A DNA stretch of 64,000 bases from Macrophomina tecta (taxonomy: Eukaryota > Ascomycota > Dothideomycetes > Botryosphaeriales > Botryosphaeriaceae). Numbering within the stretch: position 1 is the first letter of the stretch; every line of letters starts with the position of its first letter. Of this stretch, positions 37,103 through 48,956 are shown one piece after another. The DNA lies in NCBI GenBank assembly GCA_024180945.1, contig JAKSGN010000005.1, positions 1,240,001 to 1,304,000 of the forward strand, given 5' to 3'. Both the position numbers and the translations under genes were made by a program. The notes beneath the pieces are model-generated. The model ran no database searches. It was not told the DNA's origin and saw only the letters and a program-made list of their open reading frames with translations.

Positions 37103-39398
37103 ATGAAGATCTCTCCCGCCCTCGCCTCGAGCGAAGAATGGCGTTCGCAGCGACGGCTCCGCCTCCGTACACCAATCCCTCGCCCACGCCGGTGTCGCGA
37201 CCCCCTCCGCTCCGACGAGCCTCATCGATCGCTCCCATCCCCAGATCTGCCGCCTGCTGCAGCGTTGTCTGGCGATCCATCAGCCGCAGCCGCCTTGTCG
37301 ACACCGCCACGACCGCCACAGGGAAACTCCGCGGCACAGGTCGCGGCAATCACCACCCTGGCACCTCCACAAACGCTGGCAGACAGGGGTTCGGTCCGCG
37401 GAACCGCGCGTCTGAGCACTGCCGCAGGCGCTCGGAAAAATCTTCGGTGGTGGCCAAAGCGGCGGCGGTCCAGTGTGAGTGAGCACCATCGCCCCCTGTC
37501 CTCGTCGAAAAACGTTGCAACGGCAAACGCAATGACGCGCCAGAATTTGAGGCATCCGTCCGGACCAAAGAGTACAAGGAAATCGATTGCATTTCCTGCC
37601 GGGTTAATGCCTTAGCTCGCCGTGCTCAGGACATGGTGCAGCAATTTTGGCACCGACTTAGTGATTCCGCCGAGCGTGTGGCGCGCCGAACAATTCCACA
37701 TGCTAACGGGTTTTTACTATAGGATGGAGATAACGGTTTGAATGCTGCGCCACAGACCGCTGATGCCATCGAAGACAGTCAGACGTCAGGGACACGTGTC
37801 ACACCCACTGGAGAGGATTGCGGCACAGCAAACGCTGGGAAGCCCATTGAGCGCCTGAGCACCATCAAGCGGAGGATCCAACTGCCGAAAACTGCTCCTG
37901 GAATGCCAGACCTGTCCATGTTCCGGATACCGAGCGGTGAAAAGGATGAGAGAAAAAGCCATGCCGATAAGTACAGCCCCGTAGCGGACGGATTTGTGGG
38001 GTCGGAGCTTTCTGTACCGCCCAAGCAGAAGAGACTGCAAAGGTTGCGAAAGGGCGGCCCTGCTTTGCCAGGTAGTCTCCACGTCGTCTGTGGGGAGTTG
38101 CCTGCACCGGAGTTTTTCAAAAAGGCAATACCTGGTATACGTCCCAAGCCCTCAATGGATGAGGTCCTAGAGTTGAATGAGTTTCAAGGGACTCCTGAGG
38201 GTGACCTTCCGGAATATGACGTTGCTTTCCCAGATTTTACTAGTTCAAATGGGCGCATCCGGACCGATCACCACTATGGCCGACGCACTCGTCTTCTGGA
38301 ACATAGTCAGAGCCAAGAAAAGAATGGTTTCGCAGAGAGGTGCCATATAGGGCAGCAAAATCACCCGTCATTTCCTGATTCGTGCTCTCGGAGGCGAAGT
38401 ATGACCCCAAGGACAGCTAATCAGCTGGCCAAGGTTATCGCACCTGCGAGAGCTTTTACAGATGATGAGCAAGATAAAGAGGAGGGCGAAGTGGATGAAG
38501 ATGAGGACGAAGACGAGGAAGCAATGGAGGAATATTCTGAGAGTGAAAGTCGAGCGTCCGAACATGGAAATGAGCAACGCGATGGAGCCACATCGGAAGT
38601 GGGAAGCTCTTCCGACTGGACGGCTGATGACGGGACGCACCTGGTCGATACGGGGAGTCCACTCATGAAGCGAGTACAAGGTCAGTCCATAGTGCGGTGG
38701 GGATATCAGGTGGACTCGAAGCTACCGTCCGGATGCGGACACTCTAGCCTTCCTCACCAATGCATATCCGCGTAGATGTTTCGATTCTCCATAGGTTCCC
38801 CCGCAGTTTGTTCAAATATTGACTTGTTGGACTGCGTAGATGGTAGCACCGGCAATGTCAGCCCTGATGCGTTGAGCGCATCAGAAACGACTTCGGACCG
38901 AATTTGCAGCAGACACGGGACATATGGAAGCGAGCGGGCTGCGACACAACATCGTACATCCCTGTTGTCAAGTGAAGTGCAATCTCGCAATGACTTGGGT
39001 GGACGCATGATCGGTTAAGGCTCCCCGGACAGCCTGCACGCATGAGGTCGTCAGGCCGCTGGATGGAGGTGCAGGAAGAAATTTTGTTCACCCCTGATGT
39101 GAAGAGACATAAGCTGGGTGGTTCGGAAAGGAAGGGTGAAATGCAAAGATTGGCTGCCTCGTCTGAAGGTCTGGGCCCAAGTATTCCGATTGCAGCCAGG
39201 CATCGGCTCGCCGCGGCAGCGACAGAGACAGCATCAGCCAATGCCAGCCAACGCACGGGGCATGCCAGGGCGTGTGATTCGGGGGATTTCAGTCGCCGTT
39301 ACTCGGTATTTGCGAAAGGTTCAGTCTTGCACCGAGCACCTATCGGAGCCCTCGTCGAGCAACTGCTCTTTGACCCTTTCAGCCGCTCCCAACCCTGA
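37103..39398 (+). CDS. Acidic, low-complexity hypothetical protein
   Basis: Probable multi-exon gene that I do not recognise. The best chain is 37103-37474, 37723-38680, 38795-38976 and 39033-39398 (625 residues). The first two introns are well supported: GTGAGT donor with a TGCTAAC branch, then a phase-1 join that reads through (MKRVQ-GSPAVCSN). The third intron and the stop are guesses. The alternative start at 37139, in another frame, would not keep phase with exon 2. Exon 2 is coding-like, with a basic start (KRRIQLPKTAPGMPDLSMF), a region around PEFFKKAIPGIRPKPSMDE and an acidic stretch at about 38460-38560 (EVDEDEDEDEEAMEEYSES). The composition suggests a mostly disordered nuclear or cytoplasmic protein. 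Function unknown. Confidence 0.42.
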
Positions 39399-39615
39399 GT
39401 ATCCTACTGACATCAACCTTGGCAGACCAGAGTCGAGGACTTGTCAACAGTCTTGAGCGTCATAACTGTACTTTGTCCTTCCCATCCCTGTGTACCCGCG
39501 CACTGGCTAACCTCACCGATCAGATTATCCTCCTCACGACCACAGTGCAATTCGTCAGCCAACCCGTCCCCCACCGAATCGCTTACAGCAAGCTTCAACT
39601 TCCGCAGAAGTCGCG

Positions 39616-40014
39616 ATGGTTCGGGAGACAGAACCAATGCGAAGAATAACTCATGTTGTCATCCGCGACATTAGTCGAGAGTGCCTCACTGTTCCCCGGC
39701 AAGGGCACCATGCGGACAAAGTTGAGCATATGCGATCAGACGCTCTATTTCCAGACGATATTGGCCCCCATGACGATGGATATGTGGACATGATAGCTCA
39801 GAATACAAGAAGGACAAGACTGCTGGATGACCGCCGCCTTACGCCTCCACACGTGCACGCTTATCAGCACAGTCAGCGCCAAACGGCAAATCCAGCTGCT
39901 GCGGCCAACACACGTACACTGGCACCTAGGGCAAATGTGATGGTGCGCATGACTCAAGGCAGAGATGACAGTCCACTACCATCGCTTTTGTTAGAGCCGC
40001 CGTTTCTCAGATGA
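39616..40014 (+). CDS. Possible 3' exon of the hypothetical gene
   Basis: A 132-residue open frame with its own ATG and coding-like composition, without strong similarity to anything I know. It may be the last exon of the preceding gene (via a splice in 39300-39620), a small separate gene, or chance. Two other frames are also open between 39118 and 39674, so the structure here is unresolved. Confidence 0.2.
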   Translation: MVRETEPMRRITHVVIRDISRECLTVPRQGHHADKVEHMRSDALFPDDIGPHDDGYVDMIAQNTRRTRLLDDRRLTPPHVHAYQHSQRQTANPAAAANTRTLAPRANVMVRMTQGRDDSPLPSLLLEPPFLR

Positions 40015-41291
40015 GAGGGTGCAGTCCCGACGCCTTACGCAGGCCATCGTTAGCCTTCTATCCGCAACTTACCCATCGCAGATGCTAATCACGAACAGCA
40101 ACATGATCTCTTTTCCTTGCAGCAGCTGGATGAGACGCAGCTACGGCGGCTGGGCTGATGGAGGTGAGAGCGGGATTTGTAGTTACCTCAGGACGTAATC
40201 AATGCACGGATCTTATCGGACTACCTGGGCAGGCATTTCGGCCGAGTGTCTTTAGCTGGTGGTACAAACTGATACAGGAAAAGATGCTTATCGCTATTTT
40301 AGGAACAGCAAAACGTGTACGGCCCACGACTTGTTCCGTGTCCGTCTGCGGCTGATGACGGGCAGCACGTGAGGAGAAGGAAGCTTGAGCGGGCAGCGCA
40401 CAGCAGAGAGCGAAGCTCGTTCGGTCCGCCCGACGTTCTACAAACACCATCGCCATCCAATCAAGGCACAGCCGTGCAATGCACAAACACGGCGCGCGTG
40501 GTACGAGGCCGATTCATCGCGGCGACTTGCAAGTGCAGGCACCGACCCCAATAGGCTGCTGATGACGTTGGGCAGCAGATAGAGAGGGGAGGGTGTCGGT
40601 GGAGCGAATGTGGAGGGCCGACGGGAAGGCGTCCAAGGCGCAATCCACGACACAGCTGGCTCAACGCCGCAGGCTGCGCCTTGCCAAGGATGTTTGCGGA
40701 GCTTGGTACTGCTCGGCCGATCTCACGACTGCCTGGCTACGAGGCATGCATGACCTTGGGTGCTAATGGAGCGCAGCCGAACCTGATCCCAGCCCGCCCT
40801 TTGTGCTCAACGACGCTTCTCGGGCAGCACAACCGCGAAATCTCTGCCGACCACGCTGCCTCGCACGTATGTGCCAACGTACGAGAGATGGTGCTGAGCG
40901 GCGATGGCCATGCAGAGGCGTTGCTGCTGTACGCGCTGATCTGAGTCTGACTTGCAGGGTTTGTGGCTTCGGTCTGCTCCTAGTCCAACAACATCAGATT
41001 CCCCCGCGCCGGAGTCCGAAACGCTAACCACCAATCCGCGCCCTGCAACTGCCGGACTTCCGCTCCAGTGGCTTCACCTCACACACGTCTCCATATATGC
41101 ATGTACGCGTTGCCTCTACCCATTTCCCCGCCGCCTTTGGGATTTTTTGGGTAAGTCTTGCTAGGCCCTCTTATCTTCCTTTTCCGGCCTTCTTCCCTCT
41201 TTTTCTTTTCACTTTCCTCTCACTCCCTTCTTCCACCTTTTGCGGCTGCCACGCCGCTCTACCAGCGTGTTCTCTCCCTTGAGCCGTAGCC
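40015..41291. other. Intergenic, promoter of DUF3112 gene
   Basis: 1.28 kb with no convincing gene. It ends in a pyrimidine-rich tract just before the next ATG. Confidence 0.55.
41166..41243 (+). promoter_or_regulatory. Pyrimidine-rich tract before DUF3112 start
   Basis: Nearly continuous C/T sequence ending about 50 bases before the ATG at 41292. Such tracts often mark transcription starts in filamentous fungi; that role is inferred. Confidence 0.4.
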
Positions 41292-43944
41292 ATGTCGCAG
41301 CAAGGGGGCTCCGGTCAGGTAAGCATTGCAAAAAAAAAAAAAAGAAAAAAAAGAAAGAAAGAAAAAGAGAAATACCTGGTTGAGATGCTAATGTTGACAT
41401 TTATCTCCAGGCGGGGGCACCCCCGGTGACGGGTCCACCATATGCACCGCGAACATGGTCTCTTGGTGGTCGTATGGATGAGTCTGTGGATATTCCAATC
41501 ACCTCTGTCTTTCTTGCTCTCTATATTATTGGAGCAATCGGCCATATGGTGATATTCAAGAAGAATATGGCGCGTGGTCATAAATTTATCCTGACCATTT
41601 TGATATTCGGTATGTTTTAGCCCGTTGCTTCGACAATCTAGCAATGAGCACGAGGAGACTGTCCAAAGAGTAAGACTGACGATCCCTAGGTTTCTGCATG
41701 TGCAGAGTTGTGACTTGTATCCTGCGCATTGCGTCAGCAACAAGGCCAACGAACATCAAACTTGCAATTGCGGCCCAAATCTTCGTGGCGGCGGGAGTCC
41801 TGCTAATCTATATCATCAACCTCGTCTTCGCGCAACGCCTAATCCGCGCCCAGCACCCGCGGCTAGGCTGGTCTTTCCGATTTGGCATGTTCTTCAAGCT
41901 CACCTATATCGCGGTCGCTCTCACCTTGATCATGGTCATTACTGTCACGGTCCAGTCGTTCTACACGCTCAATACCAACACGAAGCGCATCGACCGCGAT
42001 ATCCAGCTCTACTGCTCGACTTTCTTTGCCTATGTTTCCTTCCTGCCAATTCCGCTTACCCTCCTTGGCTTGATTCTCCCGCGGAAGAAGCGCCTTGAGA
42101 AGTTCGGTACGGGCAGGTGGCGTAGTAAGATTTTCGTCCTACTGCTCGGTTCGTTTATTGTGTGTCTCGGAGCGTCCTTCAGATGTGCCACAGCATACTT
42201 GGACCCAGTGCCGATGGCGCAGCCACTGCCGTCTTACTTTTCACGCGCTTGCTTCTACGTCTTCAATTTCACTCTCGAGATCCTGGTCATTTACCTGTAT
42301 CTCATCGTCCGAATTGATAAGCGTTTCCACATCCCCAATGGCGCAAAGGGGCCAGGTCAGTACGCACGCGGCCCGTATGCACCCAAGGTCGTCGATCCCA
42401 AGCGTACGAGTCTTCAGAGCAAGAAGCACGACAGCATGCAAAGTGGCATCGACAAAGCTTCAACACTCAACGAGTACGATCCCGCCACCCCACGCACTCT
42501 CAATCTCAAGACCGACTTCTCGGGCTCTGAAAAGCGCAAGATGGACCTTGAAGCGCAAACCGAGCCGCAAAGCGCCATCTCCGGGACGACCGCAGCACTC
42601 TCCAAGGATCACCTTCTCCTGCCCGAATCTCCCAAGCCGGTGCACATCAAATCGGAGAAGCACAGGTCCAATGCCGATGTGCCGCCAGTCCCCGCTCTGC
42701 CACCATCCGCAACCGGTGCGCTCCCACATTCTACCAATACCCCACTGTCCTCATCTGGGCGGGCATCGGCACTTACAGCCGAAGACAAGCTCGACAAGGT
42801 CGTTGAACTGCTCGTATCGCTCGACCGCCGCCTGTCATCCCTTGAGGAAGGACCTCGCCATGATTCGTCATTTGACCTGCTCGACCGCTTGAACGCCCGC
42901 CTCTCCCGTCTCGAAGAAACAGATCCAGGCGCTACCCCACGCATGCGCCCGCAGTCCTCCGCCGGTACCACGCTCCGCGGCAGCGTCGACAACGCGGGCA
43001 TGAGCCTCGGCCTCGGCGGTGACAACCCGGCCATCAGCCTCCTCGACCGCCTCGACCGTCGACTTTCGCGCCTCGAGGAACACGAGGCACGCCTGAGCAG
43101 GCAGAACAGCGGCATCGACACCATGATGATGCTCGACCGCCGCCTCTCCCGCATAGAATCCCGCATGGGCAGCCCAGAGCCGGTCAACAGCCTCCGCTTA
43201 AGTAACAGCGCGCGCCCCTCGCCCTACCAGACTTCCGGCGCCTTCGATCACGACACCATGATTATGCTGAACGGCGGCGTCCCTGACATGCCCCTCGCCC
43301 CTCCCAGCGAGTCCCGCTTCGACCGCTGGAACTACGGCAACGGCGGCCCCGTCGCCGCGCCCCCAGCGCCAGCGTCCCCCCGTCTTCGCGGCGGCGCCTC
43401 CTCCCCCCACCACCGCTTCTCCCAGAGCCCCTCCCGCTACGCGCAGGTCGCCCGCACCACTTGGCCGCTCGATGAGCAGCCCGAGGAACGACGACAGCAC
43501 CAGCAACAACAGCGACAACAACCACACCCCCCTCTCCTCCGCCCCGGCTTCGTCCACGCCCCCCACAGCACCGACAGTATCGGCACCGTGACGCTCAATG
43601 ACGAAGAAGACCAGCAACAGCAAGCTGGAGCGCCCCAGCACTCCTACCCCGCCACCCTCGCCGTCGGTAGAGCCTTCACGCCCGACGACGACCGCCCGCA
43701 CCGCCTGAGCCGCGGCGAGGACGACGTCGACATGTTGACGACGGGCAATGCGCTGCTGGCGCATAGCGTGAGCGTGTCGAGCGCGTACAGCCGGGCGACG
43801 GACGAGCGGCCGAGGACGGCGTATGTGGTCGAGGAGAATCATGAGGAGGATGAGAGACAAGAACGAGCGCAGGGGCCGATGCAGGGTCCGTTGGAGGGAG
43901 ATGAGTTTCATAGCGCGAGGGGGAGTGCAAGACATAGTCAGTAA
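41292..43944 (+). CDS. Seven-helix DUF3112 receptor-like protein
   Basis: Fungal integral membrane protein of the DUF3112 family, often labelled 'family C-like GPCR'; its ligand and coupling are not known to me. Exons 41292-41318, 41411-41609 and 41690-43944 give 826 residues. The first exon encodes only nine residues. About seven hydrophobic helices lie between residues 40 and 285, including VFLALYIIGAIGHMVIF and FYVFNFTLEILVIYLYLIV. The remaining 540 residues are a hydrophilic tail. Within it, residues 453-568 hold four copies of a leucine- and arginine-rich motif close to LDRRLSRLEE, with Ser/Gly/Pro linkers between them. Gln/His-rich and acidic segments follow. The repeats could form amphipathic helices or short coiled coils for partner binding; this is inference. 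Confidence 0.85.
42817..43170 (+). repeat. Coding repeats of LDRRLSRLEE type
   Basis: Four diverged copies in the DUF3112 tail, at residues 453-462, 473-485, 527-546 and 557-568. The first, third and last contain LDRRLS; the second reads LDRLNARLSRLEE. Confidence 0.8.
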
Positions 43945-44030
43945 GGGGTATGGAGTAGGGAAGAAGGGTGGGTGATTGACTGAGTGAATAGTGGGTGGAA
44001 GGATGTATAGACTGTGTATTCCTTCTTTTT

Positions 44031-44063
<33 letters not shown>

Positions 44064-46025
44064 GTTTTATTCTGTCCGAGGACGACGATAATCATGACTA
44101 CAGCTGCAGCTGCTACTCCTATTACTGATACCACCCGCTCTTTGGATTCTCCCATTATTCATTATTTTCTTGTCGAGAGTACGGTTCAGGTCGAGAACGT
44201 ACCACGATCATCTTGCGCCCCATCTGGTAAGACAATGTACTTTTTTCCTTTCACAGCCTTGCGCATCACGGCGCTAGCAGCAATAACCGAACTCGAGCGC
44301 GAGCTGGACGGTGGCACAATTGGCACACGACAGCAAGAACGACACCTTCGTTTAGACCACATGTACTTGTAAATATTTAATTTCTATTACCATTCACATT
44401 GCGACGAAGTAAAGAAAAGCTTACGATGCCATGTACCAGGTGCATTAAACAGTCATCACTAACTCCACCTACCTGGGAGAATCCCTCAGCTCTCTATATA
44501 TAGGAGCGGGGGCCAAACCTTCGGGCATGACACGCCGACGCGACGACAGAGTTTGACGTGATGGCAAGACCTGGTGAGACAAGAACAAAGATCAGCCTCA
44601 ACCGTTCCCAAAAAAGGATTCCATCCGAGCATCTGACGTGAAGCAGTAATTGTGCTGTGACAAGGTGTGTAGCTCAGACAGCCGGTTTACTCATGCCTCC
44701 CACCGGCCACGAGCGCACGCTGGCCCCAAAACGGTTCCAGGCGTGGCCCGCGGCACTAAGCCCAAGCATTACGCCTCGCAAGCCCACTGGGTACGTCAAA
44801 AAATGACGGCCAGTGGCACGAGGGTCAACTCCACAACCTATCATCCCCGTGACCCAAGAAGGATCACAGGTCCGGTGCGGGAGGGTGGACCGGCGGGTCG
44901 GCTCATTGAATGGATAGACTAAGATTCATCTTTGCAGGAGGGAGGTTGTTCTTCTGTGCTCGGTGCGTGGTGCGGGGTGCCGGTGGTACTTACACTTTTT
45001 TGAGGTCATCTGCAGCTAAGTGATGGTTGCTGACAGGATACGATCCAAAGGCACGCGTCGTTCTAGAGCAATGGACGTTAGCATGGTCCAAACGAACTTT
45101 GAATGCGTAATCAAGTTGGAATAGAGCTCGATTATCAGATATATGGTAAGCTTGGTAAAGGTTTTCCACATGACGGTTCAGAAGCAGAACTGATAATTTA
45201 AACCGATCATCACAAGAGCAGGGGAGGGGCAGCAAAGATTCAAGTAGTACCTACAATGTGATTGCAGGGCCAGGAGGGATGGTGGCCGTGGTAGATGCCC
45301 GTAGATCATAGCAGGCCATGGCACACCACCACCACCCCTCAACTGACCGGATCTTTCTCCGTCGAGCAGAGAGTAATGACAGAGGAACGTATGCAATGCT
45401 ACCGCACGCGGAGTTGTAGCCATTTTCGACCGTGATCGGATCGCCAGCTTAGGTGAGCGGAGTGACCGAGCCTCAAGCCAGGCCACGCGTACGTGGCGGC
45501 CAATTCCGCGTGGGACACGGTCTGCAGCGACATGGGGCGCGATCCGTCCAAGAGGAATGGCGCAGGCAGAGCTGCCATTCAGGTGTCAAGGGCTACATGT
45601 CAAACTAAGGCAGATCTCGTCAGCGACGCGTTCAAGCCTTGCGGATGTGAGAAAAAAAAAAAGGCAGAGTTGAAGGACATAGTCAGATGGTAGTGCATGT
45701 TTGTTTATGGCCCATGAGAGGTCGCCGAAACAAGTTGTGTAAAGATTTCTTCCTGTGAAGAGGATGTGCGTGCTGAAGGGGCGAGTGACTTACCATACGC
45801 GGTGTGGACGAAGCGGTTGTTGGGCGTCGGTTGAGAGATGAAGAGAAAGACGAATCGCGGTTTGCTGTGGGAAGAATTTCACAGGCGGGAGCGCCAAGAC
45901 TTCGGCCTGGCGGGTCCCGTCCACTCCACCGAATCGGCGCCTCAGAATGCCGACGAGAGACGCAAAACTACCTGCCTGCGTCACAGCTTCAAGAAATATA
46001 CGCCCAACACCGCAGCAAATCCCCA
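43945..46025. other. Intergenic, DUF3112 gene to mtr3
   Basis: 2.1 kb with no recognised gene. A 29-base T run lies about 90 bases after the DUF3112 stop. Open frames near 44650 and 45178-45486 look random. Confidence 0.55.
44035..44063. repeat. T29 homopolymer
   Basis: Longest homopolymer in the window, in the DUF3112 3' flank. Confidence 0.9.
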
Positions 46026-47071
46026 ATGACTGACAGACGCCGCACAAACGCCCCAGCTGGCGGTACATATGCCCCGGTCTTCGCCTCGTTCCTTCCCAAC
46101 TATGAAGGCCCCGCGCCAACGCGCCCATCGCGCACCAGAAGCCCCGACGAGCTACGGAAAATGTGTACGCCAGCCATTGCCCTCTGAGAAGACGCTTTCG
46201 CGCCTCCGGAAAACTAACAACTCCCTGCTCGCCAGTCCTGAAAACGGGCCTCACCCCTTCCGCCTCGGGCTCCGCCTACCTCGAACTCACGCCCGGCGAC
46301 TCCACTCCGCGCGCACGCCGCACCACGCTCGCGCACGCGACCGGCCACCTCAAGCTGTCCTGCGTCGTCCACGGGCCGAAGCCGCTGCCGCGCTCGTCGC
46401 CCTTCACGCCGTACCTCAACCTGACTACGACGCTCAAGTTCGCGCCGTTCGCAACGCGCACGCGCCGCGGCTACGTGCGCGACGCCGCAGAGCGCGACCT
46501 CGGGCAGCACCTGGAGGCGGCGCTGCGCGGCATCGTCATCGGCGAGCGCTGGCCCAAGAGCGGTGTCGACATTATCATCACCGTGCTTGAGGGCGAGGAG
46601 GACGGGTGGGTCGGTGATGAGCTGGGGCTGCAGGGCGGCGCTGGGAAGGGCAGCGTGGGGATGGGATGGGGGCTGATGAATGTGCTGGCGGGTTGTATCA
46701 CTGTGGCAAGCGCGGCGATTGTGGATGCTGGAATTGATTGCGTGGATATGGTGGCGGGTGGTGTGGCGGCGCTGGTGAAGGAGGGCGAGGGCGAGCAGCT
46801 GGTTCTGGATCCAAGTCCGCCGGAGCACAAAGATTTGGTGGCTGCGTGCGTGGTTGGATATTTGCCAGGAAGGGACGAGATTACTGAGTTGTGGATGAAA
46901 GGTGATGCTGGAGATCGGGCGGAGGATCTTGTGGAGAGGTCAGTTCAGGCTGCCCTGGCCTCCAGGTTGGTGCTAGAAGAAGCTGTGAAGGAGTCAGCTG
47001 CCCTGAAATACCCTCAGTTTGCCGGAAAACCGGAGAAGGGAGAAGGGGGTGACGTGGAGATGGTAGGCTGA
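46026..47071 (+). CDS. mtr3: Exosome core subunit Mtr3 (RNase PH-like)
   Basis: Ring subunit of the RNA exosome, RNase PH fold, catalytically inactive in eukaryotes; acts in nuclear and cytoplasmic 3'-5' RNA processing and decay. Exons 46026-46164 and 46236-47071 give 324 residues. The start MTDRRRTNAPAGGTYAPVF and the junction RKM-FLKTGLTPSASGSAYLE match fungal Mtr3. The intron has an AACTAAC branch site. Later family blocks are LKLSCVVHGPKPLPRS, SGVDIIITVLE, AGCITVASAAIVDAGI and DLVAACVVGYLPGRDEITEL. A frame open further upstream (from 45804) has no family similarity, so ATG 46026 was chosen. Confidence 0.88.
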
Positions 47072-47437
47072 AAGAAGGGCATTCGGAGAGGATGTTTCAC
47101 AAGTCCTCCAGACTAAAAACGGATCATGGCATAGCGGGTTTGGCGTTACGGACCGGCTACAGAAAATCGTATTCATCGCGGAACGCGATTGAAAATAGAT
47201 TGGGGTCACGGAAGGGAAATGGGCATTCTCAGCACCAGCAGTTGCAGATGGTTCTCAACATTCCCACAGCATCCATCTCCTCGGCGAATCAGCGCAACTC
47301 GGCCGGCGAGGACTGCTCGAAGCAAGGTTCTGCAGGAAGCCTTATCAAAGTCGGCAGGGCTTCACGTGGCAGCGGAGACAATGGAGACACCAAAACATGC
47401 AAATACCTTCTAAGGTCTATGACGAACTGTTCATAAC
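47072..47437. other. Short convergent intergenic region
   Basis: 366 bases between the mtr3 stop and the TMEM42-like stop. Nothing is seen beyond the likely 3' UTRs. Confidence 0.65.
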
Positions 47438-48125
47438 TCATCTCCGTCCTTCCCTTTCATCCTCGCTCCCATACTCGGGCACCGTCGCCAGCTCGACGGC
47501 GTCATCATCCTCGTCCTCGTCCTCGTCCCTCCCCCGCCCATCCGGCTCATCCAAAAACCGCTCCCTCTCCTCCTCACTACTCCCCGCAATAACTACACCA
47601 TCCCGATCCGCGGCCCCTCCCCCCTTCTTCAGCGTCTTCTCCTCCCTCCTGCCAATAATCACGCTGCCGGCCACCAGCATCGCCGCCCCCAACCACCACA
47701 ACCCCGGCAAGCTCTCGCCGAACACACCCGCGCCCAGGAACGCCGTCACCATGAAGTTGGCCGACGTGTTGATGATGCTGACGCGCACCGTCGAGTGCGC
47801 GAGAGTCAGCGCCCGCGTGAAAAGGCCCCACATGATCGCGTTAAAGAGCAGGTTGAGCAGGAAGAAGGCGCCGCGGATGGCGAACTCAAAGAACTTGTTG
47901 CTCGGTGAGAGCGAGAAGAACGTCGAGAGGTGCTCGGACCAGGTCGTTGTGAGGGTAGTTGTTGTGCTGGGAGGAGGAGGGGATGTTAGCAGGGTAGTCG
48001 GCGTGGAGGGGGGGGGGGGATGGAGTGGCATACAGTTTGGCGAACATGCCGTTGAAGGCGGCGCAGGCGCCGCTGCCGATAGCGAGGACGAGCCACGTGT
48101 TGAGCGGCTTGCCGGGCGAAGCCAT
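47438..48125 (-). CDS. TMEM42/EamA-like membrane protein
   Basis: Small multi-pass membrane protein of 206 residues from minus-strand exons 48125-48034 and 47966-47438. Hydrophobic segments include WLVLAIGSGACAAFNGMFA, AFFLLNLLFNAIMWGLFTRA and LPGLWWLGAAMLVAGSVII, and VRVSIINTSANFMVTAFLG recalls the EamA/drug-metabolite transporter half found in TMEM42. Function of this family is unknown. The C-terminal third is charged and cytosolic-looking, with the acidic run DEDEDEDDD. The intron (47967-48033) contains twelve consecutive G at 48008-48019 on the plus strand, C on the coding strand, ahead of the acceptor. Confidence 0.8.
48008..48019. repeat. G12 homopolymer inside an intron
   Basis: Lies within the TMEM42-like intron; on the transcript it is a poly-C run. 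Confidence 0.85.
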
Positions 48126-48956
48126 TGTTGCTGTCGCGCTGTGGTGGTTGTGGTCGTTGCGGCAGATCCGGGCGAGAGAGAAAGAGAGAGAGGCGGCAGG
48201 GCTCGGAGGTGTCGAGGAGACGCGCCTGGGCGCGCGCCAGCGGGTGCCGAAACGCGAGCAACCGCCGACGTCAGGCCTTGCCCGTCTCCTCTGCTTCGAC
48301 TCCCGTCTGTGATACGGCGTCTTCATCTGGGTCGAGCCTCGTATCGGGTTATTGCGCGGAGCTTCTCTCTGTCCTTTGGCTTTCGTCGCCTAACCTCATT
48401 TTTTTTTTTTTTTGGCACATGGTGATATGCGGACGCAATCTCGGGACGCTGAGGGACTTTGGAGCTGGTTGTGCTTGCTCATCATCGACAGACTTTGGAC
48501 CCAGATCAGTAGTGGCCGTGACGCATGACTTGAGCACCAATTAGCGCAGAGAAGTTGGAGGTTGTTTCTCGGAGCACACTCTCCGGGCAACTGAACAGAC
48601 GAAGGGACTACAGCTTCGATAATCGCTATCGTGTAGTTTTCCCATCTGTCCTCCCGGATTGCCGTCCATGTATGAAGAGGCACCCGTCCTGAGTTATTAT
48701 CATAGTTCCGGCGCATTTATGTTGCTTTGACTTCGGATTATCCATTCCCGCTATTTACTTTCCAAAAAAATAAAATAAAAGACATGGGTTCACCTGAACC
48801 CATGCGCCAATGGTATATCATCCCACCACTCTGTGTCATGAAAAAATGGAAAAAATCCTCCGCAGAAGCCCTGCTCCGCGCGCCTAGTAGAGAGGAGAAG
48901 AAAAAAAGAAATGGTGAAATCCATCCAAAGATCCATCCGACCCGACAGGCGCACAA
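48126..48956. other. Intergenic, TMEM42-like promoter and GH76 3' flank
   Basis: 831 bases without a gene. It contains a T15 run (48399-48413) and A-rich stretches near 48766-48780 and 48898-48910. Confidence 0.6.

Noticed and set aside
37139..37481. Alternative start MAFAATAPPPYTNP for the acidic hypothetical gene
   Set aside because: Its frame joins exon 2 out of phase at the GTGAGT donor; kept only as a possibility.
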